Shown one piece after another: positions 52,049 to 61,966 of a stretch of 64,000 nt of DNA. The translations under genes and the position numbers were made by a program. This DNA is from Phycisphaerales bacterium (GTDB lineage Bacteria > Planctomycetota > Phycisphaerae > Phycisphaerales > SM1A02), in the NCBI GenBank assembly GCA_014238785.1, contig JABAAL010000012.1, forward strand, positions 41,768 to 105,767, given 5' to 3'. Every line of letters starts with the position of its first letter. Position 1 is the first letter of the stretch. Under the pieces are notes generated by a model, which was not told where the DNA came from, did no database searches, and saw nothing but the letters and a program-made list of their open reading frames with translations.

Positions 52049-53701
52049 TCAATTTGGCCGATTACCGCCACCCGAACCGCCTCGACTACCACCTGCGTTA
52101 CCAGATGTGGTACCGCGATTGCCTCGTTCACCCTGCTGACCACCACCAAAACCTTCGTGGCCTCCGCCACTACGGAAAAAATCACGTATTTCTTCGCGTT
52201 CTTTATCACTAATTTCACCGTTTCCATCTTTATCGAACCTCTTCATGAATTCTTCGCGACCACCCGAAAAACCACGGTCGTTTCCGCCGCGATTCCAACC
52301 GCCTTCACGACCACCACGTCCGCGATCTTCGCGAGCTTCACGTTTTTTAAGGCCACCGAGTTCTTCGATTTGTTCTTCAGTCAATAGACCTCGAAGTAAG
52401 TCAAGATACATTTCTTCGATTTCCCGTTTGCTTTCTTCTGCCTGCTGTATTGGGTTTTCCTGACGTTCTGATGTTCCGCCAGTCATTCGTTGCGCCATTC
52501 GTTCCAGTCTTGCAACTTGTTCTTGCGATTCCCAGCTGTGTGTTGCTGACAATAACTGCTGATTTGCGCCTGCAATATCGTTCTCCATACTATCTTGATA
52601 ATCCATAATTGCTTGCATCGTATCTGGCTCCAGGCCTTCAAGCTCAAGGGCTGCTTCGTACGCACGATCAGTTCTTGACTGTCTGAAAATGCGCGGATAG
52701 GAATTAAGTTTTGCAACGGCATCAAATTGATTTACTTTGTTTTCCGGTAACAAAACAAGAATATTTTGAACAGCGGTATCGTTGACATAGCGCACAGTTT
52801 CTGAAAGTCTGCCTTGCATTTTCATAACGCCAATACCAGCAGAGGCATCCATAGTACGCATTGCATTCATAAGTGCCCCTTGGTTTTCAACAGAGTAATT
52901 ATCGCGAGCGGTAAGTGCGTGCGTTACATTGATATCCCACTCTTGAATAGCGGGCAATAAAACTGCAAGTACTTCCTCTTCGTACTCTTGTTGCTCCAAT
53001 AGGCTCATGATGTCTGTTGATTCACCACTTAATCGACCACGAGGAAGAAGCCTATCACGAATGAGCTGCCTTTCCAATGCTGGCCACAATAGAAGTTGTT
53101 CTTCCGTAAGCACTGCAACTAAATCGCCTTCAAATTCGTCGCGCATTTGTTTCTTTAAACGAAGTTGATCCTGCATAAGCAGTGCCACTTCTTCAATAGC
53201 AGTTTGTCGCTGTGGAGATTGCCATTCTTCAACACGTTGTTGACGCATTTCATCTCGGATAGCATCCAGTTCTTGTGTCAATCGGTCTTTCAATTCCTTC
53301 ATTCCCGCTTCATCCCCTAAATCTGTAGCAGAGTCGAGTTTATCTCGAATTGCGTTTGACCTATCTCGTAACTCTCCACGCGCGGCTCGAGCTGGATCGT
53401 CTTCGTTGCCCCGCATAGAACGGAATGAATTTCCAATACCATCCTGACTTGAATCGCTCGCCTCTCGAAAGGATTCGTCATAATCTCGTAGAATTTGCTC
53501 TACGATGACGGACTGTTCATCTGAAAGTTCAAATACAACAACGAATTGTTGCAAATCCCGCAACATATAGTCGGGAGTCATCCCACCCGCACCCATCATG
53601 GATGAAAAACCGCCGCCGCCTCGACCGGGCTGGGCAACAGTGATTGCTGTAAGTATTGTTACTGCAAGTATTTGCGAAATTATTTTTGAAGAAATTGACA
53701 T
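52049..53701 (-). CDS. Exported protein with EF-hand and Gly/Arg-rich tail
   Basis: A 550-residue protein with a signal peptide (about 1-23, ending near ITVAQ). The middle is long, charged and helical with many Gln/Glu/Arg residues, resembling Spy/CpxP-like or LTxxQ helical proteins (for example ELSDEQSVIVEQILRDYDES and GLLTEEQIEELGG). An EF-hand lies near 490-502 (FDKDGNGEISDKE). The last 45 residues are rich in Gly and Arg with many GG pairs. AAGGAG about 6 bases before the ATG is a strong ribosome-binding site. Function unknown. Confidence 0.65.
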   Translation of the reverse strand: MSISSKIISQILAVTILTAITVAQPGRGGGGFSSMMGAGGMTPDYMLRDLQQFVVVFELSDEQSVIVEQILRDYDESFREASDSSQDGIGNSFRSMRGNEDDPARAARGELRDRSNAIRDKLDSATDLGDEAGMKELKDRLTQELDAIRDEMRQQRVEEWQSPQRQTAIEEVALLMQDQLRLKKQMRDEFEGDLVAVLTEEQLLLWPALERQLIRDRLLPRGRLSGESTDIMSLLEQQEYEEEVLAVLLPAIQEWDINVTHALTARDNYSVENQGALMNAMRTMDASAGIGVMKMQGRLSETVRYVNDTAVQNILVLLPENKVNQFDAVAKLNSYPRIFRQSRTDRAYEAALELEGLEPDTMQAIMDYQDSMENDIAGANQQLLSATHSWESQEQVARLERMAQRMTGGTSERQENPIQQAEESKREIEEMYLDLLRGLLTEEQIEELGGLKKREAREDRGRGGREGGWNRGGNDRGFSGGREEFMKRFDKDGNGEISDKEREEIRDFFRSGGGHEGFGGGQQGERGNRGTTSGNAGGSRGGSGGGNRPN

Positions 53702-53769
53702 TATAAACTCCTTGTATGATGTAGAAAAACGTCTCTATTTATGTATTGTTGCAGAAAAACCAAATAATT

Positions 53770-54159
53770 TCAGGCAAATTTTCTCATCATCGATAACTTT
53801 AAAATGCCTTGAAAGTGTTCAATAATTGGCTTTTTCTCATACAGACGAACAGTGATAAGATCCATTCGAAGCGTGCAATTGTACTTTTTCGCTTCCCCTT
53901 GTAACTGCTTTGCTAGCCGTAGCATTGCAGCCCTCTTTTTGGAACCAATAGTTTGCTCTGGGATTCTCCTTCTATCCATCGTCGAGCGGACTTCTACAAT
54001 GACCAATGTTTTTGCATCTGGGGTTAGAGCAAGTACGTCAAGTTCATCATTGCCAAATCTAAGGTTCTTCCCCACACATCGCCATCCCTTCTTTCTAAGG
54101 AACCTACGAGCGTACCGCTCGCCCTTGCGCCCAATCTCCGATGGAGTCAATTGCGACAC
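53770..54159 (-). CDS. YraN family (UPF0102) putative endonuclease
   Basis: A 129-residue protein with the YraN pattern: SEIGRKGERYARRFLRKKGW, NLRFGNDELDVLAL and VIVEVRSTMDRR, which match the metal-binding Asp/Glu and ExK-like centre of the PD-(D/E)xK nuclease fold; here the final residue is Arg (EVR) rather than Lys. The start is GTG, sharing one base with the stop of the gene upstream (TAGTG). It probably forms an operon with the SurA-like gene. Confidence 0.85.
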   Translation of the reverse strand: MSQLTPSEIGRKGERYARRFLRKKGWRCVGKNLRFGNDELDVLALTPDAKTLVIVEVRSTMDRRRIPEQTIGSKKRAAMLRLAKQLQGEAKKYNCTLRMDLITVRLYEKKPIIEHFQGILKLSMMRKFA

Positions 54160-55484
54160 TATTGGTAGTATCGCTGCAAGGCAATCTTCACAACGCGGGC
54201 AGCCATGCTATCAACTTCGCCCATATTATGCTTACCCCAGATGGTTTGTAGAAATCTGTTTTGCTCAAAGTTAAATTGCTCCGAGCGCAGCTGGTTTCTT
54301 ACTTCAATTTGTATTTCACGGTTATATAAAGAAATGGGTTCATTGAATTCCAATACAGCAATCCACTGTTTAGATGTCTTTGTTTCATGTACGAACAATT
54401 GGTTATCCGCTTTGGAATTTGAAAGACCGTCGATAATATTTTGGCTAATGCCAGTCGATGCAATGCCCCCTTCTTTCAAGTCAAACTTTTCCCAAACGCC
54501 TCCATTCTTCGCACCAACAGATTCTGCTATTTCTAAAAATGTATCGCCACGGGCAAAGCGCTCGACAACTGTTGCAATTTTTGGATCATCTAGTTTCAAT
54601 CGAATCATTCCAAGGACAATAGAACCTCGTGCAGCAGGTATCGATTCCAATGGCAGTCTTTGCATAGCTGTAAGAATTTCTCGAACTCTTGCTTCATCAA
54701 TTTCTGCGCCAGAGCTGAACTCTTCAATATAAATCTTCTCAAATGCTCTTTGAATATCTCTCCAAGTCACATGTACATTGGGCCAAACCTTTTCGCCATA
54801 CAACTTTTCAATTAGTATTTGTTCTCTGTTCGATTCTAAGAAGGAATCAACAGTAACACCATCTTGTTCCTCAGTCAGATGACGCATCTGTGATGAGCTT
54901 CCTCCTTGTGCAGCTGCATAATCTTTTCGCATCTGGCCAATTACAGCAAACAAACCGTACGCCATCTCTGGGCTGATTCCTGCGTTCGCTTCCGAAAGAA
55001 GCAAGTCTCTATTTACTAATTCTTGAATTTGCTGTCGCAATTCAACAAATAGATACTCCGAAAATTGTTTTTTTGTGAATTTATTCCTTCGAAGGTCTGC
55101 GCGAATTTTATCTTCTATCGGCTCAAGGACGGCATTTGCGAAAATAGGTCGGCCATCTACCTTTCCGATTAATTCTTCAACAATGTATCCAACGCCAACC
55201 TTCTGCCCCAACGGAGCAAACTTGTTTTCTTCAATCACTTCTTTTTCAACAACCGTCGTTGCAATGATTTCCCCATCTAAGTTCACTTCAATTATTTCGT
55301 CAATCGCAAAATCCTTCTGCTCAAAATTAATTTTTGCACTTTCTGGAAATACTTCAACTTCTTCCGCCTGCCCTGCAAAATCGTCTACCTGCACATAGTT
55401 CGTCTTTTGCACGAGCACATTGAGTTGTTGCGTACAGCTAGCTGCGCAGAGAAAAAGAACAATTGCAATCCATCGCATCATCAT
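54159..55484 (-). CDS. SurA-like periplasmic chaperone lipoprotein
   Basis: From the ATG at 55484 the protein has 441 residues. It begins with MMMRWIAIVLFLCAASC, a lipoprotein signal with lipobox AASC. Residues about 100-300 resemble the SurA N-terminal chaperone region (GKVDGRPIFANAVLEPIEDK and later VNRDLLLSEA). The part from about 290 looks like a degenerate PpiC rotamase domain (LKLDDPKIATVVERFARGDT, then GGVWEKFDLKEG). It would help fold outer-membrane proteins. Two further ATGs follow directly, so the exact start is open. Assignment is by pattern, not by strong motif. Confidence 0.55.
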   Translation of the reverse strand: MMMRWIAIVLFLCAASCTQQLNVLVQKTNYVQVDDFAGQAEEVEVFPESAKINFEQKDFAIDEIIEVNLDGEIIATTVVEKEVIEENKFAPLGQKVGVGYIVEELIGKVDGRPIFANAVLEPIEDKIRADLRRNKFTKKQFSEYLFVELRQQIQELVNRDLLLSEANAGISPEMAYGLFAVIGQMRKDYAAAQGGSSSQMRHLTEEQDGVTVDSFLESNREQILIEKLYGEKVWPNVHVTWRDIQRAFEKIYIEEFSSGAEIDEARVREILTAMQRLPLESIPAARGSIVLGMIRLKLDDPKIATVVERFARGDTFLEIAESVGAKNGGVWEKFDLKEGGIASTGISQNIIDGLSNSKADNQLFVHETKTSKQWIAVLEFNEPISLYNREIQIEVRNQLRSEQFNFEQNRFLQTIWGKHNMGEVDSMAARVVKIALQRYYQ

Positions 55485-55558
55485 CTCTGCATTGTACGAC
55501 CTGAACTGTCGTATACTGTACAAATATTACTTTTCTCCCACTACTTTTTGGAGCCAAC

Positions 55559-56017
55559 ATGACAACCGAACCAAACCAAGAGCAAGCAACCCCTGAAATC
55601 CTCATCGACAGCGATTGGAAAGCCGAAGCCCAAGTTGAAAAAGAGCGCCTTACCGCTGTAGAGCAGAAGTCTGAAGAGAAAGCCGAAGCCCGTCAAATGC
55701 CAGAAGCAAACTTCAGGGGGCTTCTTGGAACCCTTGCTTCCCAAGCATTAATGGGACTTGGGATGCACAAAGACCCATCAGGCAAAGGAGTTATGGTTGA
55801 TTTAGAGGGTTCAAAATTCGCCATTGATCTCCTCGATATGCTTGTGGATAAAACTAAGGGCAACCTCTCAGATGAAGAATCTACGGAGCTCAAACAGCTT
55901 TCGCAAGAACTTCAAAATAGATTCGTGCAAATCGCCCAGCTCGTTGCCGCTCAAGTGCAAGAAGGTGGCGCCCCTTCCGCCCAAACATCCGGCGGAATCA
56001 TCGACCCTACGGCATAA
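55559..56017 (+). CDS. DUF1844 protein
   Basis: A 152-residue cytoplasmic protein. Residues 50-130 match the DUF1844 family: NFRGLLGTLASQALMGLG, FAIDLLDMLVDKTKGNLSDE and LSQELQNRFVQIAQ. The first 45 residues are charged and Glu/Lys/Gln-rich. The function of the family is not known. TTTTGGAG lies 5 bases before the ATG, a good ribosome-binding site. It is divergent from the SurA-like gene and converges on the glycosyltransferase gene. Confidence 0.85.
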   Translation: MTTEPNQEQATPEILIDSDWKAEAQVEKERLTAVEQKSEEKAEARQMPEANFRGLLGTLASQALMGLGMHKDPSGKGVMVDLEGSKFAIDLLDMLVDKTKGNLSDEESTELKQLSQELQNRFVQIAQLVAAQVQEGGAPSAQTSGGIIDPTA

Positions 56018-56048
56018 ATTATCTAACATTTAGTTAGTTCAGGCTAAT

Positions 56049-57311
56049 TTATGTGAGCCAGGTTGCGATGAGCCACACCGCAATAAAGGCGAGCGCTACA
56101 TACTGGATACTAAGAAGCCACTTGGGCAATACTCGAACCCAGAGGATGGGGAGTAAAAAAGACCAAGTCAAGAGAAATCGGTCAAAGACAAAGCCGCGAG
56201 TCAACGAATACAACAGCCAGCCAAGAAGTAATGACCAAAATGTAATAGAGCAGATGATGGGCGCTTTCTCTCGACAGTGCCACAAGCCTACAAGCCCTGC
56301 AAGCCCTACTCCAGCAAGCAGTGCAAGAACCACCGTTTGAAACGAATGAAACTTCAATGAAACTGTTGCAGCAATGCCTTGATATCGATCATTAGCAGAG
56401 ACGAAATCAATCGCTTCTGGAATTGATAAATCGGGGGTAGCAATAAATACCAATAAAACTCCCGCAATAAATGCGCTAACAATATAAATCTTGGATGTTG
56501 CAACTCGCCAACCTTCGACGGCGAAGACGCCGACAAATGGAACCATCGCGGCTGCAAGATACGATAAACTCTCAAGACGAAATCCAAGGCCATGAAGCGC
56601 TTGATACTCGGGGCTCACGAGACCTCCCCACCGCATCCAAAGTGGTATGCGCAACAAGCCCGCGATAATACTCGCAATCCACCAAGGCCAACTTTGTTTG
56701 CCCTGCAACATAAAAGCAGTAAAACAAACTCCACCGGCAAGTGCAACAACATGAATACGGCTGTGCAGCGCAAGTGCAATTGCCACGCAGTACAACATCG
56801 GTGCAAGGTATCGACGAGATTGTGGGGCCCCCTTTTCAATTCCCCAAACAAACGCTGCAACAGCAAGCAAAGAAAGAAGTAAAAAGGAAACCTCTCCCAT
56901 AACAATTTCACTAAAAACGATGTTGTATGGCAACAATAACCACCCGAGTGCTATCAAAGAAATACTTTTGGCAACTGAGCAGCGAAGTGAAATCCAAGAC
57001 AACACCATCACTCCAAAAATGGAACTCCAAATACTTACTAAACGCAAATCCTGTAATGAGCCGCCAAAGATTTTCCCAAAGAACGCGTAAGGCCATATCA
57101 TCGCAGGCCCCTTGGTCTCTTCAAAGTCTATTGCAGTCTCAACCGACCATCCTTGTTCCATTAAATTTTGTATTGGAATGAGAATATACTGCTCATCGAA
57201 GACTGGGCCTTTACTCATAATCCCACTAAACAACCGAATCCCGCCCAAGACGACTACTACAACAATAGCGGCAATAATCACTTTCGAAATCGCGCTTTTT
57301 CGATCAATCAT
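56049..57311 (-). CDS. GT-C (GT39/ArnT-like) membrane glycosyltransferase
   Basis: A 420-residue protein with about ten to eleven membrane segments. After the first helix comes GPVFDEQYILIPIQNLMEQG with the acidic pair typical of GT-C enzymes using lipid-linked sugars, followed by EETKGPAMIWPYAFFG. It could transfer a sugar to LPS, a protein or an exopolysaccharide. The start at 57311 overlaps the end of the FkbM-type gene by 8 bases. It is the third gene of the hemW-fkbM-glycosyltransferase run. Confidence 0.75.
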   Translation of the reverse strand: MIDRKSAISKVIIAAIVVVVVLGGIRLFSGIMSKGPVFDEQYILIPIQNLMEQGWSVETAIDFEETKGPAMIWPYAFFGKIFGGSLQDLRLVSIWSSIFGVMVLSWISLRCSVAKSISLIALGWLLLPYNIVFSEIVMGEVSFLLLSLLAVAAFVWGIEKGAPQSRRYLAPMLYCVAIALALHSRIHVVALAGGVCFTAFMLQGKQSWPWWIASIIAGLLRIPLWMRWGGLVSPEYQALHGLGFRLESLSYLAAAMVPFVGVFAVEGWRVATSKIYIVSAFIAGVLLVFIATPDLSIPEAIDFVSANDRYQGIAATVSLKFHSFQTVVLALLAGVGLAGLVGLWHCREKAPIICSITFWSLLLGWLLYSLTRGFVFDRFLLTWSFLLPILWVRVLPKWLLSIQYVALAFIAVWLIATWLT

Positions 57312-58170
57312 TGCGGACACACAATATATTCACATATGAGTCTACTGGACATGCATACAACACTTCTTGGGCTGTTGCTCCAACGACCTCGCCAGTAGCA
57401 TCGTCTACTATCGTAAACGTAAAAGCGAGCGCTTCAAGCCAATTCAACAGCGCCTCTGCGTTTGAACCCGCATCTACTAATTGCGCTGGAGACAACTCCC
57501 AAATAATCCTAATAGCACCGTTGTCTTGCAACACACGTTTCATCCCACGAAAAGCTGCGGCTTCCGCTCCTTGAACATCCATCTTTATAACATCTACTTT
57601 TTCTCCGGCAGAAAAATAAGTATCTAAGGTCGTGCATTGCACCTCGATAGCATTGCGACCTCCTGTGTGAAACAACTGATGGTCACCCGTATTAAATCCA
57701 GAAATATGCAAACTCACTGGAGTTGTACAATCCGACACTGCTGATTGAATCGCATCAACATGTTCCCCAAGAGTATTCGACTCAATATTATTATTTAACA
57801 TTGCAAAGTTACCAGGATGAGGTTCAAACGCAATAACACGACCAGTCTTCCCTACCCACTTCGCAGCAGGCAAAGTAAATAAACCTACATGCGCTCCAAT
57901 ATCTACAAACGTCATACCTTCTTCCAATAAAGATTCAAGCAACTTCGTCGTTACTGGTTCATATTCTCCAGTTGATTCCGCTTCGAGCGTAACGCCAAAG
58001 TCGCCACTTGGAAGAAGGAAATTCATGCCGCACCGGTGCAATTGTCCCGATTGTTTCAATCGCAACAAACGGACAGCAACAAATCGCAATGGCGGGACCT
58101 TTTCCAACAAAGGACGAATCAATGGCGCCATACGCCTTCGCAAATTTCCAAATGTTGTTGAATTGGTCAT
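57304..58170 (-). CDS. FkbM-family SAM-dependent methyltransferase
   Basis: A 288-residue protein with the methyltransferase motif I FVDIGAHVGLFTLPAAKWVG, then RVIAFEPHPGNFAML and VIKMDVQGAEAAAFRGMKRV, which are diagnostic of the FkbM family (O-methylation of sugars and polyketides). Placed 11 bases after hemW and overlapping the GT-C glycosyltransferase, it may methylate a sugar of a surface glycan. The frame extends 10 codons into hemW to a GTG; the ATG at 58170 is preferred. Confidence 0.85.
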   Translation of the reverse strand: MTNSTTFGNLRRRMAPLIRPLLEKVPPLRFVAVRLLRLKQSGQLHRCGMNFLLPSGDFGVTLEAESTGEYEPVTTKLLESLLEEGMTFVDIGAHVGLFTLPAAKWVGKTGRVIAFEPHPGNFAMLNNNIESNTLGEHVDAIQSAVSDCTTPVSLHISGFNTGDHQLFHTGGRNAIEVQCTTLDTYFSAGEKVDVIKMDVQGAEAAAFRGMKRVLQDNGAIRIIWELSPAQLVDAGSNAEALLNWLEALAFTFTIVDDATGEVVGATAQEVLYACPVDSYVNILCVRND

Positions 58171-58181
58171 TATCTCGTTTA

Positions 58182-59438
58182 TTACTCGCTCTCGTTGCAC
58201 ATAAGTAACTCGCAGATGACTGTATCGGCAAAATGAAGCCCTTTGTCCGTCAATACAAGCTTCTCATTCGCCCAAACCAAGAAGCCGTCTTCTATGTTTC
58301 TCTCAATTACTGTTCTACGCCAGGTATTTGGCGATTGTTCGATGAGCGATTCAACCCATGCAAACTCCATCCCCTCTAGAAGCCGAAGGCCCATCATAAA
58401 AGCTTCCCCAACCTGAATATCTTGGCTCAACCTTTCAACATCTTCAACTGGAGGCAACCCAGATGTCGACAAATAATCTGCAAGGCGCGGAGAATTTTTC
58501 CAACGCTGTCCATCAATATGGCCCGAAGCTGCCGGACCAAATGACCACCAGTTTTTATTTTTCCAGTACATCAAATTATGCTTACAAGCAAACCCGTCTT
58601 TAGCAAAATTACTAATCTCGTACTGCTTATACCCACTCCCTGAAAGTACCTCTGCGACTACATCAAACATATCCGCTTCGACATCATGATCGACACGCGT
58701 AACTCTTCCGCTGTTTAACTTGTGAAGAAGAGGAGTATTGGGCTCGTACGTCAGTGCATAACAACTCAAATGCGTAGGCAAAAGAGAAACTGCCTCTTTT
58801 AAATCTTCTTTCACTTGTTCGACTGTTTGGGTAGGAATTGCATAAATCAAATCAATACTGATGTTATCGATCCCAGCGCTTCTAACAAACTCAACAGCAC
58901 GGCCAACATTTACAGGATCGTGCCACCGCTCTAACTGTTTGAGTAGATCCGTATTGAATGATTGCGCTCCAATGCTAACTCGATTGACACCTTGAGAAAC
59001 CATAACAGCAGCTTTCTCCATTGTTATTGTTTCTGGATTTGCCTCAATCGTAAATTCAACATCATGTGCCAATGGAAGATGCTTCCTTACTCCATACAAC
59101 AACTTGTCAAACAATTCTAAAGAAAGTAATGTCGGCGTCCCGCCGCCAATAAATACCGTGCGCAACTCTGTCATTTTTGCGCCAACAAATTCAAGTTCTT
59201 TAAGAAGTCGCTGCACAAATAATTCGTGTTGATCCTCTTTTCCAACTATGCTAAAGAAGTCACAGTAGTGGCATTTATGAAAACAAAATGGAACGTGAAT
59301 ATAGGCTCCAATCGCTTTTTCGACTTTGTTTAACCACGGCCCCGCCGTTAAAAGAGCTCCACCACGCATAGAATTAGGTTGTATTTGGGTGCCAATAATG
59401 GTAAACTGGGGTAGTTGATTGAAAGAAGATTCAGTCAT
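58182..59438 (-). CDS. hemW: HemW-like radical SAM protein (heme chaperone)
   Basis: HemN-like family without oxidase function in known members; HemW delivers heme to respiratory enzymes. From the ATG at 59438 it has 418 residues: AYIHVPFCFHKCHYCDFF with cluster cysteines 52, 56 and 59, FIGGGTPTLL, VSIGAQSFNTDLLKQL and YEISNFAKDGFACKHNLMYW. It lacks the fourth cysteine at the cluster seen in true HemN. The N-terminus is about 25-40 residues longer than usual; an ATG at 59369 would give the ordinary length. The frame runs further upstream into the FHA gene, which I take as non-coding. Confidence 0.9.
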   Translation of the reverse strand: MTESSFNQLPQFTIIGTQIQPNSMRGGALLTAGPWLNKVEKAIGAYIHVPFCFHKCHYCDFFSIVGKEDQHELFVQRLLKELEFVGAKMTELRTVFIGGGTPTLLSLELFDKLLYGVRKHLPLAHDVEFTIEANPETITMEKAAVMVSQGVNRVSIGAQSFNTDLLKQLERWHDPVNVGRAVEFVRSAGIDNISIDLIYAIPTQTVEQVKEDLKEAVSLLPTHLSCYALTYEPNTPLLHKLNSGRVTRVDHDVEADMFDVVAEVLSGSGYKQYEISNFAKDGFACKHNLMYWKNKNWWSFGPAASGHIDGQRWKNSPRLADYLSTSGLPPVEDVERLSQDIQVGEAFMMGLRLLEGMEFAWVESLIEQSPNTWRRTVIERNIEDGFLVWANEKLVLTDKGLHFADTVICELLMCNESE

Positions 59439-59469
59439 ATGGGGATGGTACCCGCAGGAGGCAAAGACA

Positions 59470-61812
<2,343 letters not shown>

Positions 61813-61818
61813 GCACAT

Positions 61819-61824
61819 ATTCTA
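61819..61824 (-). promoter_or_regulatory. -10-like box (leaderless type) for uppS
   Basis: On the minus strand TAGAAT, then six bases, then the ATG at 61812. The arrangement (TAGAAT-ATGYGC-ATG) is the same as at tdh. Confidence 0.4.
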
Positions 61825-61898
61825 CCCTACCAACCCAGAACTTTTTTATTTTGCTCAGAACCAAATGAAAAAGTCGGAACCAACGCCTAGATTAAAAA

Positions 61899-61941
61899 CC
61901 CGCCCCGCACGTCATTTTGCGGATGAGCGTGGCGAGACGGG
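61899..61941 (-). terminator. Terminator for the GspK-like gene
   Basis: Ten-base stem pairing 61899-61908 with 61932-61941, plus inner short stems. On the minus strand the stem has two G-U pairs and is followed by TTTTT; on the plus strand the same two positions would be C-A mismatches. It therefore acts on the minus strand. Confidence 0.75.
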
Positions 61942-61966
61942 CAAAAATAATCCATTCTTATATACG

